64,000 nucleotides of DNA. Origin: JADJGC01 sp964617645 (GTDB lineage: Bacteria > Zixibacteria > MSB-5A5 > CAIYYT01). Shown here piece by piece: positions 54,165 to 62,602 of this stretch. The translations under genes and the position numbers were made by a program. Location of the stretch: the NCBI GenBank assembly GCA_964617645.1, contig CAZTYE010000002.1, forward strand, positions 186,001 to 250,000. Direction: 5' to 3'. Below the pieces are notes generated by a model. The model had not been told where the DNA came from. It did no database searches and saw only the letters and a program-made list of their open reading frames with translations. Within the stretch, counting starts at the first letter, position 1. The number at the start of each line of letters is the position of its first letter.

Positions 54165-55028
54165 ATGAGACGATTTCTGACAGTTCTGTTCTGCATTGCG
54201 GCGTTGTCGGCAAGCGCCGCCGCCGGCCGCCAGACGACATTCGAGAAATCGGCGGATCTCAGCGGTATGAAGCGGGTCGAAGTCGTGCTGAAGATCGATT
54301 TGGGGCGCTGTACGATTTCACCAGCCGCATCTGCGGACAAGGACCTCGTACGAGTTTCCGGCCGCTATAACGAGCGAATCATCGAGCCGGAATGGGAATT
54401 CGATCCAACCGAGTCGCGAGGCAAACTGCGTTTCACTGCCGATGCGCGCCGAAAACTGCAGACTGAGATCGACAGCGAAGACAACACCTGGGACCTGACT
54501 TTTCCGCCGGATAAGCCGCTGAATCTCGAGATCGAAATGGGCGCCGCCGAAGCCGACTTTGACTTCGGTGGGTTGACGGTCGAGGCGATGGATCTTGACC
54601 TGGGTTTGGTCGATGCGGTCGTCGACTTTTCCGAGCCCAACCGCACAACCATGAGCGATTTGATTGTCGATGCCGGCGCCAGTAGTCTGAAGATGCGCCA
54701 TCTGGGCAACGCGCGTTTCGAGCTGCTAAAATTCGATGGTGGCATGGGCAGTTTTGCTTTGGATTTCGCCGGCCTGAGCGACGGGGATGCCGAAGCGCAA
54801 ATCGAGGTCGGCATGGGTTCGGTCGAGATCATCTTGCCGGCCGAAATCGGCGTGCGGCTCGAGGCCGACGAGCACTGGTTCAATTCGATTGAATTCCCCA
54901 AACGGCGCTTCGACCGGGTTCGCGGACGCGACGACGTTTGGGAAAGCGAGAACTGGAGCGACGCCAAAGCGCGATTGACATTGATCCTGAACGTGGGAAT
55001 GGGCTCGGCGGAATTGAAGTTCAGATGA
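54165..55028 (+). CDS. Exported toast-rack/DUF4097-like protein
   Basis: ATG 54165 with CGGAGAAG upstream yields a 287-residue precursor with signal peptide 'FLTVLFCIAALSASAAAG'. The mature part has 'PLNLEIEMGAAEADFDFGGL', 'LDLGLVDAVVDFSE', 'FDGGMGSFALDFAGL' and 'EAQIEVGMGSVEIILP', ending 'LILNVGMGSAELKFR'. Such repeated 'GxGxxxxxF' strands are typical of the toast-rack/LiaF-like and DUF4097-related folds. It probably acts in the periplasm together with the DUF4097 protein. The function is not established. Confidence 0.82.
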   Translation: MRRFLTVLFCIAALSASAAAGRQTTFEKSADLSGMKRVEVVLKIDLGRCTISPAASADKDLVRVSGRYNERIIEPEWEFDPTESRGKLRFTADARRKLQTEIDSEDNTWDLTFPPDKPLNLEIEMGAAEADFDFGGLTVEAMDLDLGLVDAVVDFSEPNRTTMSDLIVDAGASSLKMRHLGNARFELLKFDGGMGSFALDFAGLSDGDAEAQIEVGMGSVEIILPAEIGVRLEADEHWFNSIEFPKRRFDRVRGRDDVWESENWSDAKARLTLILNVGMGSAELKFR

Positions 55029-55100
55029 AATCGCAAAGGGCACGGTCAACCAGGAAAGTCTGACCTGCCTGATGTGCGGCAAGTTCAACCCGAATCACTG

Positions 55101-56168
55101 CTACGGTCGCGAGTCGATCGAATCGGGGCAGACGATCTTGACTTCACCGTTCCAGAGTATTAGCGAATCCACCGGCCGTAGTGAGGCGCATGCTGTCCAG
55201 GATTCTCCGCAATAGCCGGCGAGCGAAGCCAGAGTTAACGAGTCGCAGTCCGCGGACGTGATCAAGAAAGAATCGAGCGGAAACGAACCGTCCCATTCGG
55301 GTCTCAGCGCGCGCGATCCGACCAGTACAGAATCGGATCCGTCGAACTGCACCACGGCTGAATTGTCGCTGCAACCGAGCCAGAGAAATTCCAACGGCGT
55401 CTTTGTACATTCAAGACTCCGGCGGTTCGAAACCTGAAACCGCAGACGCGCCAACTCGGCTCCGTCTCGGAGCCGACTGCAGTTGGGGTCGATCGCCAGA
55501 CCGTTGTCGACATCAGCGTAGGCCGAGATTTGGATTGTGGACGTACGCAATGGATTAGGACGCGATACACTAACCCGATAGGTGAAGTACTCCCAACTGC
55601 AGACGCCGTACCCGAGACCTTCCCCTTTCGTCACCCAGATCGGTGTTAGAACCGTCGAATCATAAGCGATCAGGATATCAAACCCATCGAGTTTGGACGC
55701 GCCACTGACCATGATCAGCGAGACATCGACCGGCAAGCCCTGAAGCGCGGTGTGCACCCTTGTTGCCAGACGCAAGACAATCGGCCCGGCCTGAGAAACG
55801 ACGACGCTAAAGTCGTGGTGCGTCTGAATTTCGCCATCCTCGATGATTAGTACCCGGAAATCGAGAAGCCTGCCGCTGTCGCTAACCTCGGATTCGAAGC
55901 AGAATCCACCAGCCGTGTCGATCCCGAAGCGTCCGACCGGAGCCATGTGTGTCGCGATGACCTGCCAGAGATAGGAGCGCGTTGAATCGGCGTTGAGCAG
56001 TGTGAACTGATGGCGAATGTCGTGTCCGGGAGGAACGACACTCAACGCTGGGGGCAGATTCCCGATCTGCGGACCAGTTGGCGTCGGCTCGACAGTCTCC
56101 TTGCCGCAGGCGAAGACTGCGAAGATGATCAGGCCGAGAGCGCCTATCAGACGAACAGCAGCTTGCAT
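55101..56168 (-). CDS. Putative lipoprotein with cohesin-like domain, unknown function
   Basis: The 355-residue precursor starts at ATG 56168 with a lipoprotein leader ('LGLIIFAVFACGKE', Cys21). Residues about 35-120 look Ig- or fibronectin-like ('LPPALSVVPPGHDIRHQFTL'). Residues about 130-255 ('VLRLATRVHTALQGLPVDVS', 'DGFDILIAYDSTVLTPIWVT', 'AELARLRFQVSN') recall cohesin-type beta-sandwich domains, which would be a possible partner for dockerin-like tails. The remainder is cysteine-containing and unassigned. It is monocistronic, between the sigma cluster and nrdJ. Confidence 0.75.
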   Translation of the reverse strand: MQAAVRLIGALGLIIFAVFACGKETVEPTPTGPQIGNLPPALSVVPPGHDIRHQFTLLNADSTRSYLWQVIATHMAPVGRFGIDTAGGFCFESEVSDSGRLLDFRVLIIEDGEIQTHHDFSVVVSQAGPIVLRLATRVHTALQGLPVDVSLIMVSGASKLDGFDILIAYDSTVLTPIWVTKGEGLGYGVCSWEYFTYRVSVSRPNPLRTSTIQISAYADVDNGLAIDPNCSRLRDGAELARLRFQVSNRRSLECTKTPLEFLWLGCSDNSAVVQFDGSDSVLVGSRALRPEWDGSFPLDSFLITSADCDSLTLASLAGYCGESWTACASLRPVDSLILWNGEVKIVCPDSIDSRP

Positions 56169-56310
56169 TTGCCCACTCCGTAGAAAAATCGTATGGCAAA
56201 CTCAATTAATCGAACGTGGGCATGTTTGTCAATAGGAACGATGATTCTTTCCCCGCGCTTTGTGGCCGGACAAGGATGCCTGACCAACGGCCTTGCGGCT
56301 CGATGAAATC

Positions 56311-56343
56311 CAAAACGCCGCCGAGAAATCGTCCCGGCGGCGT
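56311..56343 (-). terminator. Intrinsic terminator of nrdJ
   Basis: On the minus strand the 9-bp stem ACGCCGCCG/CGGCGGCGT with an 11-base loop is followed by TTTTG. It lies about 50 bases after the nrdJ stop, beyond a GGTCGGAACC palindrome. Confidence 0.75.
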
Positions 56344-56353
56344 CTGATTAGCA

Positions 56354-56378
56354 GGTCGGAACCCTTGCGGTTCCGACC
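56354..56378. repeat. GGTCGGAACC palindrome with GCA head
   Basis: GGTCGGAACC (56354-56363) and GGTTCCGACC (56369-56378) form a perfect 10-bp stem with a 5-base loop. It is preceded by GCA, giving a GCAGGTC head close to the GTAGGTC heads seen elsewhere. Confidence 0.7.
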
Positions 56379-56390
56379 CGTCTCTCTACG

Positions 56391-58715
56391 CTAACACTTG
56401 TTGTAGCCGCATCCCCGACACGTCACGCAGCCGGAGTCGTGCTCCAGCTTGGTGCCGCAATCGGGGCAGCTTTCATGGTAGGTCGACTTGCGGGCGACTT
56501 CCTTGCCGTTGCCGAAATGCTTCTTGAGCACGATACCGATCGCATCGGGAATCGACTTGATCAGCTCGCCGTTCTGATACAGCGGCGATTCGCCGCCGAT
56601 ACCGGCCAATTGCTCGATAATCGCCGCCACCGGCACCCGCGAACGTAGCGCCAGCGAGATCATCCGGCAGATCGCCTCGGTATCTGCCATCGTCGACCAA
56701 CCCGATTTCCCGATCTGCGCGAACACCTCGAACGGCTGGCCGTCGAGCGTATTCACCGTGATATAAAGATTACCATAGCCGGTACGAATGCGCTCCGTGA
56801 ATCCTTCCAGCACTTCCGGGCGGCTCTGTACTGCGCCGATCGGATCTTTGGTTTCAGTTACCGGCTGCACTGTCGGCTGGGGAATTGGCTTCGAAGCTTC
56901 GGCAACCGTGTCCTCGACCGGCTTGGCGTTCGGGTCTTTTGTTTTGCCGGTCGAAAGCACCTGCATCGGCCGCGAGCCGTCACGATAGATGGTTACGCCC
57001 TTGCAGCCCAGCTCGTAAGCGTACCAATAAGCGTCGAAAACATCCTGCTGTGTCGCCGAGTTGTCCATGTTGATCGTCTTCGACACCGACGAATCGCAGG
57101 ACTTCTGGAACACCGCCTGCATGCGGATATGCTGGTGCGGACTGACGTCGGCCGCGGTGATAAACAGCTCCCTCACATCGCCGGGAATTTCATCAAAGCC
57201 TTGAACCGAGTTATCATTGGCGATGCGCTCCATGAGCTCCTGCGAGAAGAAACCGCGTTTGCGTGCGATCTCTTCGAAGAGCGGATTGACATCCACCAGC
57301 CGGGTATTGTCCATCACGTTGCGGACAAAGGAAATCGCGTAGTACGGCTCGATGCCGGATGAACAGCCGGCGATGATCGAGATCGTCCCGGTCGGGGCGA
57401 TGGTCGTCACGGTGGCGTTGCGCATGATCACGCCTTCGGCGGCAAATCGCGAATGCTCCCAGTTCGGGAACTTGCCGCGCACGCGCGCCAACTCCGACGA
57501 ATGCAAATGACCCTCGGCATTGACAAACTCCATCACTTGCTCGCCCAACTCGAAAGCTTTCTCGGAATTGTACGGCACGCGCAACTTAATCAGCATATCC
57601 GCCCAGCCCATGACACCGAGGCCGATGCGGCGGTTTTTGCGCGTCTGGTCTTCAATCTCGGGAATCGGATACTTGTTGGCGTCGATGATATTGTCGAGGA
57701 AGTGGACGGTGTCCTGAATCAGACGGCGGAACTTGTCCCAATCGATCCCCCGAGCCGGATCGACCTTGGGGTTGTAGTCGCGCGGCAATTCAGAGAAAAC
57801 CATCTCGCCGAGGTTAATCGAGCCAAGATTGCAGGAATCGTAGGGCGGTAGCGGTTGTTCGCCGCATGGATTCGTGGCCTCAATAATCTCATAGTTGGGG
57901 CACGGCGAAAGCTGATTCATGCGATCGATATACACGATTCCCGGTTCGCCGGTCTGCCAGGCGTGCTGGATGATGTCGCTGAAGATCTTGGGCGCGAACT
58001 TGGTCACGGTCTTGCCGTTGATCGTGTACGGTTCGCCGCTGCGCGGATTGAGCAACTCGTAGTCGCGATTTTCCTTCACGGCGCGCATGAATTCGTCGGT
58101 GATCGCGACCGAGATGTTGAAATTGGTGACCTGAGTCAGGTCGTCCTTGCACGATACGAACTCCTCGATATCGGGATGATCGACGCGCAGAATTCCCATA
58201 TTGGCGCCGCGTCGCGTCCCGCCCTGCTTGACCGCCTCGGTCGCGGCGTTGAATACTTTCATAAAGGAAACCGGTCCCGAGGCTACGCCCGAAGTCGATT
58301 GCACCATCGAATTGCGCGGGCGCAGCCGCGAGAACGAAAATCCGGTGCCGCCGCCCGACTTGTGGATAAGCGCGGCATGCTTAATCGTCTCAAAAATCTC
58401 TTCCATCGAATCGCCTACCGGCAACACAAAACACGCCGACAGTTGCCCGAGCGGGCGGCCGGCATTCATCAACGTCGGCGAATTCGGCATGAACTCGAGA
58501 CACGCGATCATTTGATAGAACCGTTCGGCGGTCTCGCGGACTTGCTCGTCGGATGCGCCGTAGTTACGATCGGGCAGCGCTACCGCGTTCGCGACGCGGT
58601 GGAAAAGCTGATCCGGCGTTTCGATTACGTTGCCATTGTCATCCTTGGCCAAATAGCGACGCTCGAGCACGCGGAGCGCGTTCTCGGTCAGGGCTTTTTT
58701 CTGATATCCCTGCAT
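56391..58715 (-). CDS. nrdJ: Adenosylcobalamin-dependent (class II) ribonucleotide reductase
   Basis: The 774-residue protein carries the class II reductase core. Motifs are 'FMPNSPTLMNAGRPLGQLSA' with the first active-site Cys in 'SACFVLP', 'IHKSGGGTGFSFSRLRP', the radical-site segment 'NPCGEQPLPPYDSCNLGSIN', and 'RNATVTTIAPTGTISIIAGC'. The C-terminus has a zinc-ribbon-like 'CPDCGTKLEHDSGCVTCRGC', typical of vitamin B12-dependent NrdJ. It reduces ribonucleotides to deoxyribonucleotides without an oxygen requirement, fitting low-oxygen habitats. GGGAGAAG precedes ATG 58715. NrdR-like boxes lie about 215 bases upstream; no cobalamin riboswitch was recognised. Confidence 0.96.
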   Translation of the reverse strand: MQGYQKKALTENALRVLERRYLAKDDNGNVIETPDQLFHRVANAVALPDRNYGASDEQVRETAERFYQMIACLEFMPNSPTLMNAGRPLGQLSACFVLPVGDSMEEIFETIKHAALIHKSGGGTGFSFSRLRPRNSMVQSTSGVASGPVSFMKVFNAATEAVKQGGTRRGANMGILRVDHPDIEEFVSCKDDLTQVTNFNISVAITDEFMRAVKENRDYELLNPRSGEPYTINGKTVTKFAPKIFSDIIQHAWQTGEPGIVYIDRMNQLSPCPNYEIIEATNPCGEQPLPPYDSCNLGSINLGEMVFSELPRDYNPKVDPARGIDWDKFRRLIQDTVHFLDNIIDANKYPIPEIEDQTRKNRRIGLGVMGWADMLIKLRVPYNSEKAFELGEQVMEFVNAEGHLHSSELARVRGKFPNWEHSRFAAEGVIMRNATVTTIAPTGTISIIAGCSSGIEPYYAISFVRNVMDNTRLVDVNPLFEEIARKRGFFSQELMERIANDNSVQGFDEIPGDVRELFITAADVSPHQHIRMQAVFQKSCDSSVSKTINMDNSATQQDVFDAYWYAYELGCKGVTIYRDGSRPMQVLSTGKTKDPNAKPVEDTVAEASKPIPQPTVQPVTETKDPIGAVQSRPEVLEGFTERIRTGYGNLYITVNTLDGQPFEVFAQIGKSGWSTMADTEAICRMISLALRSRVPVAAIIEQLAGIGGESPLYQNGELIKSIPDAIGIVLKKHFGNGKEVARKSTYHESCPDCGTKLEHDSGCVTCRGCGYNKC

Positions 58716-59240
58716 CGTTCTTCTCCCTAAAGTGCGTGAAGTCCCTTACGAGTGATCGGAAAATCACTCGCACCATTTCAATTTTAAGTCCCCGTCGATT
58801 CGGGGGAATCACATTTTTCAATGTTATCTTCGTCGGTCAGCCAGCGGCTCGATTTTGTTGGCTTTCTCGGCGCGGACGGGAGAGTAACGATTGAGACCTG
58901 ATCGAGCCAAGATAAAATTCGTAAAAAAACACAACATATAGTGGTTACGCTGATTTTCTGACCACTATATATACGATTGCGAATATGGAAACAGAGGGCG
59001 TCAATTTCCCGAAGAATAACCCGATGCTAACTATCGGCTTACAATTGGAACATCGCTCTTGCCGTCGAGTAGTCGCAGGCGAAGCTCAACGATTTCGCGG
59101 CCCGGCTTAAGACGGTCACCGCCGGCGCTACCCCGGCACGACGTTTGACCCGCGTAAACACTGAGTGTTTCGATTACAGCGAATTGCCTTGACATCAGAT
59201 CGCCGGATTGGCTACCTTCGCGAATGAGAAGGGATATCCC
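58716..59240. other. Regulatory intergenic region between nrdJ and the aldolase gene
   Basis: About 525 bases without a plausible gene. They contain an 8-bp inverted repeat CGAGTGAT/ATCACTCG (58749-58770) and a CCCCG/CGGGG hairpin (58790-58805) in the nrdJ leader, plus paired NrdR-like boxes at 58929-58977. The rest shows nothing that can be assigned. Confidence 0.6.
58929..58977 (-). promoter_or_regulatory. Tandem NrdR-like boxes upstream of nrdJ
   Basis: Box 1 at 58929-58944 (ACACAACATATAGTGG) matches 14 of 16 positions of the NrdR consensus acaCwAtATaTwGtgt. Box 2 at 58962-58977 (CCACTATATATACGAT) matches about 12. They are offset by 33 bp, near the three-turn spacing of known NrdR pairs. 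NrdR would repress the reductase when dATP is high. Confidence 0.65.
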
Positions 59241-59924
59241 GTGCCAGATAATACCGCCGCCCCCCGCAGACAACTCGTCGAGTTCGGCAAATTATTGTAC
59301 GATAAAGGCTTAATCGCCGGGACGGAGGGAAATCTGTCCTGCCGGCTACCTTCGGGAGATATTTTGATCACGCCTGCCGGCAAGTGCAAAGGCATGCTCA
59401 AGCCCGCCGACTTGGTCGTGATTGACACCACCGGCAAGCCTCGCAGATCGGGACAGCTTCCCTCGAGCGAATTCAGAATCCATCTCGTGGCATATCGGGA
59501 GCGGCCGGAGATCAAAGCCGTAGTTCATGCACATCCAACACACGCTACAGCGTATGCTTTGGCCGGAGCATCGATCGACGCTCGAGGTCTGCCGGAATTC
59601 GAAGACGTTTTCGGGAAAATTCCGTTTGTGCCGTTTGGCGAGCCGGGTAGTAGTGATCTCGCCGAGAAATTCGCGCCATTTGTACACAATGGTCATACCT
59701 ATTTGCTGGAAAACCACGGCGTAGTCTCGGTTGGCGCTTCGATTTCTGAAGCCTTTTTCAGGCTTGAAATGGCCGAACACTGCGCGCAGATACTTTATCT
59801 GGCGACCCAGATTGAGTTCAATTTTGCCGACATGGAAGCGATGGATGCCGAAGAGGCCGAATTGCCGCAGCCGAGCCTCAGTAATATCCGGCGCGGCGGG
59901 AACAGGCGGGAGCGGGAAAATTGA
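59241..59924 (+). CDS. Class II aldolase/adducin family protein
   Basis: GTG 59241 with AGAAGGG upstream gives 227 residues; TTG 59208 is an alternative start. The fuculose-aldolase fold is clear: 'LIAGTEGNLSCRLPSGDILI', 'SSEFRIHLVAYRERPEIKAV', the zinc ligands 'VVHAHPTHATAYAL', and the third His in 'LLENHGVVSVGASISEAFFR'. These enzymes cleave or epimerise sugar phosphates such as fuculose-1-P, ribulose-5-P or methylthioribulose-1-P derivatives. The substrate cannot be chosen from sequence. Its stop overlaps the TTG start of the next gene by 4 bases, tying it to the folate operon. Confidence 0.9.
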   Translation: MPDNTAAPRRQLVEFGKLLYDKGLIAGTEGNLSCRLPSGDILITPAGKCKGMLKPADLVVIDTTGKPRRSGQLPSSEFRIHLVAYRERPEIKAVVHAHPTHATAYALAGASIDARGLPEFEDVFGKIPFVPFGEPGSSDLAEKFAPFVHNGHTYLLENHGVVSVGASISEAFFRLEMAEHCAQILYLATQIEFNFADMEAMDAEEAELPQPSLSNIRRGGNRREREN

Positions 59925-61099
59925 GAATTTCCGGTCGAGTTGTGGTCGGTTCCGCCGAACGAATTCAACGTTTGCCCGCGCCATTCCTGAGCGAGCTGCG
60001 TGACCTGCGCCGGGGCCTTGAGCGGCGCGGCCGCGCGATCACCGATCTTGGGCGCTACACGATTTCGATTCCGGCCCCTCCGGCTCGAATCGAGGTTGAC
60101 GAAACCCAGATTCGCCGCACATTTGCCGAGTACTTGGCAAAGCGTTACGAGGTTGAACTTGACGCCGACCGGGAGCTGCTATTGCTTCCCGGCGCCAAAT
60201 CAACTTTGCTGCTCCTGAACGCTTACTTCGCCGATCAGGATACAATCTGCCACTATCCCGATCCGGGCTATGACTCTTACCGCGTTTTCGGCGCTCTCTT
60301 CGATGCCTCGCTGCGGCCCTATCCGTTGCTGCAGCGAAACGACTTCCTGCTGAACCTCGAACAATTCCCGGTTGGGCGACGGCGGGAATTCGGCATGTTG
60401 CTGGTGACCTCGCCGCAAAATCCGACCGGCTCGCTCTGTGACCACCACTTTTATCAGCGGCTTTACAAGAAAGCCGCGGCGGCGAATCTGCTGGTGATCG
60501 CGGACTCATCGTACGCTTTACCGTATGCCGGGGCTTTTCGACCGCCATTGTTCTCCGAATCGCGGCGGCGCTTGAAAACCGGCTTGGAGATTATCAGCCT
60601 CTCGACCGGCTTTTTGAATCCGAATCTCAAACTTACCGTCGTGATTGGCCGGAGAAGTCTCATTCAACCGTTGACGGCGCTGGCGAGACTCCTGAATTTG
60701 CGACCGTCACAAGCGATGTTTGAACTGGCCTCCGGCTACTTCGTATCGCATGACGCACTCGACCGACATGTCGAACGCTGTCGTGCCGAGCTGCAGTCGC
60801 GAACCGAGCTGATGACGGAAGCGCTAAAGGCCGCGGAAATCGAGCATTCCCCGGTCTGCGGCGCCGGCTTTGCCTGGGTAAAGCTTCGGCCCGGCCGAGT
60901 TTCGCTGGCTTTCGCGCGCTCGTTGCTGCGCTCCAAAGGCGTATTGGTGGCGCCGGGATCGGCGTTTGGCGAGAACGGCGAAGGCTGGGTGCGAATCTGC
61001 GCCAATGTCGCCGGCGAAGAACTGCAGGCGGCAATGCAGGAATTCGTCCGCCATTTTCATCCGATCAAGTCGCGACTACGGCGAGGCCGAGATGATTGA
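59921..61099 (+). CDS. Aminotransferase class I/II-like protein lacking the PLP lysine
   Basis: TTG 59921 overlaps the upstream TGA (TTGA). The 392-residue protein follows the fold-type I plan: 'LLLPGAKSTLLLLNAYFA', 'YPDPGYDSYRVF', 'LVTSPQNPTGSLCD', 'LLVIADSSYALPYAG' and the late 'GWVRICANV' arginine. The segment that normally reads S-x-S-K-x6-G-x-R instead reads 'ISLSTGFLNPNLKLTVVIG'. The Schiff-base lysine position is Thr229 and the phosphate-binding Arg position is Lys237. It may have lost transaminase activity, bind PLP differently, or serve another role. It overlaps folB by 8 bases. Confidence 0.85.
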   Translation: MRISGRVVVGSAERIQRLPAPFLSELRDLRRGLERRGRAITDLGRYTISIPAPPARIEVDETQIRRTFAEYLAKRYEVELDADRELLLLPGAKSTLLLLNAYFADQDTICHYPDPGYDSYRVFGALFDASLRPYPLLQRNDFLLNLEQFPVGRRREFGMLLVTSPQNPTGSLCDHHFYQRLYKKAAAANLLVIADSSYALPYAGAFRPPLFSESRRRLKTGLEIISLSTGFLNPNLKLTVVIGRRSLIQPLTALARLLNLRPSQAMFELASGYFVSHDALDRHVERCRAELQSRTELMTEALKAAEIEHSPVCGAGFAWVKLRPGRVSLAFARSLLRSKGVLVAPGSAFGENGEGWVRICANVAGEELQAAMQEFVRHFHPIKSRLRRGRDD

Positions 61100-61454
61100 C
61101 GTCATCCGATTGCAGAATATGATCTTTTACGGCTATCATGGCGTCAGCGCCGCCGAAAAGGAAACCGGCCGGCGTTACGAAGTCGATTGCGAGTTGTTTC
61201 TCGATCTGACGGCGCCCGGCAAGAGCGACAAGCTGGGCGAAACCGTGAATTACGCCCAGGTCTATGAGACGATCGAAAGCGTGATGAACGGCAAGAAATA
61301 CGCCCTGATTGAGGCCATCGCGGAAGAGATCGCGCAGCGAGTTCTCTCCGACTTGCGAATCCAGCAAGTCGTTGTCCGAGTGCGCAAGATGATTCCGCCG
61401 ATTCCCGGAAACCTCGACCACATCGAGGTGGAAATCAGAAGGCAGCGAGGTTAA
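61092..61454 (+). CDS. folB: Dihydroneopterin aldolase
   Basis: ATG 61092 overlaps the upstream stop by 8 bases. The 120-residue protein matches FolB: 'IRLQNMIFYGYHGVSAAEKE' with the catalytic Tyr/Glu region, 'RRYEVDCELFLDLTAPGKSD', 'ETVNYAQVYETIESVM', 'ALIEAIAEEIAQRVL' with the conserved LIE, and 'VRVRKMIPPIPGNLDHIEVE'. It cleaves dihydroneopterin to 6-hydroxymethyl-dihydropterin and glycolaldehyde in folate synthesis. folK follows directly. Confidence 0.95.
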   Translation: MIDVIRLQNMIFYGYHGVSAAEKETGRRYEVDCELFLDLTAPGKSDKLGETVNYAQVYETIESVMNGKKYALIEAIAEEIAQRVLSDLRIQQVVVRVRKMIPPIPGNLDHIEVEIRRQRG

Positions 61455-61456
61455 CC

Positions 61457-61945
61457 ATCGCCATCTATCTGTCATTGGGATCGAATCTGGGCGACCGCGA
61501 TGAGAATATCCGCCGCGGACTTGACGATCTTACGGCCAGCGGCGAAGTGCGTGTGCGTCGCGCCTCCAAATTGTATGCCACGGCGCCGGTGGATTTGCTT
61601 GCGCAACCGGAGTTTTTGAATAACGTAGTCGAGATCGAAACGGATTTGTCGGCGGAACAGTTGCAGCAGCGGACGCAAACGGTGGAGCAGAGATTTCGCG
61701 ACCAGCCGAAGATTCCCAAAGGTCCGCGAGCGCTGGATATCGATATTTTGCTCTATCACGATCAGGTGAGCGCAGATCCGCGCCTGACGATACCGCATCC
61801 GGCGATGTGCGCGCGCCGATTTGTTCTGGTGCCGCTTCTGGAAATTTCACCTGATCTCTGGTGCGCCCGGGATGGTCGCCGCTACTCCGAATGTCTGGCG
61901 CAGCTCGATGATCGGGCGCAGCGGGTTGATGAATATCATGGATGA
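61457..61945 (+). CDS. folK: 2-amino-4-hydroxy-6-hydroxymethyldihydropteridine pyrophosphokinase, unusual start
   Basis: Core motifs are 'YLSLGSNLGDRDENIRRGLD', 'LYATAPVDLLAQPEFLNNVV' and the catalytic 'IPKGPRALDIDILLYHD', then 'IPHPAMCARRFVLVPL'. It transfers pyrophosphate from ATP to hydroxymethyl-dihydropterin. The conserved first strand 'IAIYLSLGSNLGD' lies upstream of the first ordinary start, TTG 61475, and no ATG, GTG or TTG precedes it after the folB stop. ATC 61457, two bases after the folB TAA and seven after GAGG, is the best candidate for a rare start; TTG 61475 would give a 156-residue form missing the first strand. Confidence 0.88.
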   Translation: MAIYLSLGSNLGDRDENIRRGLDDLTASGEVRVRRASKLYATAPVDLLAQPEFLNNVVEIETDLSAEQLQQRTQTVEQRFRDQPKIPKGPRALDIDILLYHDQVSADPRLTIPHPAMCARRFVLVPLLEISPDLWCARDGRRYSECLAQLDDRAQRVDEYHG

Positions 61946-62600
61946 CCGCTTTTCGCATCTGCATTACGTCGCGGTTGACGGACCGATCGGCGTCGGCAAA
62001 ACCACGTTTTGCCGTATCCTCGCTGACCGGCTCGCGGGCCACTTGGTGCTTGAGGAAGCCGACAAGAATCCGTTCCTGAAGGACTTTTACAGAGATCGAA
62101 AGCGTTACGCCCTGCAAACGCAGTTCTTTTTTCTGCTGTCTCGCTACCAACAACAGCGCGAACTGATCGAGTTCGATTTGTTTAAGAAGCGGATCGTCGC
62201 CGACTATACCTTTGAGAAAGACTTCATGTTCGCCTCGCTGAATCTCACGGAAGAGGAGTTGGCGCTGTACAAGCAGGTTTCCGAGTTGTTCAAAAAGACT
62301 CTGCCGCGTCCGGATCTGGTTGTGTTCTTGACGGCGTCGCCGGAAGTGCTGCTGCAACGGATTCAGCGGCGCAACATCAACTACGAGCGCAATTTCGATG
62401 TCGAGTACCTCAAGCAAGTTATCGAGGGTTACAATCATTACTTCTTCCACTACAATCGGACGCCGCTGCTCGTGATCAAGACCGATAATCTCGACTTCGT
62501 CGAAAACTCGGCGCATCTCGAGGAGATCTTCAACCAGATCGCCGACATGCGCCAGGGTACGCGCTACTTCACGCGCGGCGATCAAGAACTGGGAATTTAG
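61929..62600 (+). CDS. Deoxynucleoside kinase (dAK/dGK-like)
   Basis: The start is placed at ATG 61929, overlapping folK by 17 bases; ATG 61938 is equally possible. The roughly 223-residue protein has the P-loop 'VDGPIGVGKTTFCRIL', 'LVLEEADKNPFLKDFYRDRK', 'QTQFFFLLSRYQQQRELI', the 'VADYTFEKDFMFASLNL' substrate segment and the lid 'RIQRRNINYERN'. It phosphorylates deoxynucleosides such as dA or dG for salvage, in the cytoplasm. Its position between folate and pantothenate genes suggests an operon for cofactor and nucleotide supply. Confidence 0.93.
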   Translation: MNIMDDRFSHLHYVAVDGPIGVGKTTFCRILADRLAGHLVLEEADKNPFLKDFYRDRKRYALQTQFFFLLSRYQQQRELIEFDLFKKRIVADYTFEKDFMFASLNLTEEELALYKQVSELFKKTLPRPDLVVFLTASPEVLLQRIQRRNINYERNFDVEYLKQVIEGYNHYFFHYNRTPLLVIKTDNLDFVENSAHLEEIFNQIADMRQGTRYFTRGDQELGI

Positions 62601-62602
62601 AG

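Noticed and set aside
58716..58930. Cobalamin riboswitch before nrdJ
   Set aside because: Expected for a B12-linked gene, but no B12-box (GCCACTG-like) or matching layout was found on the minus strand.
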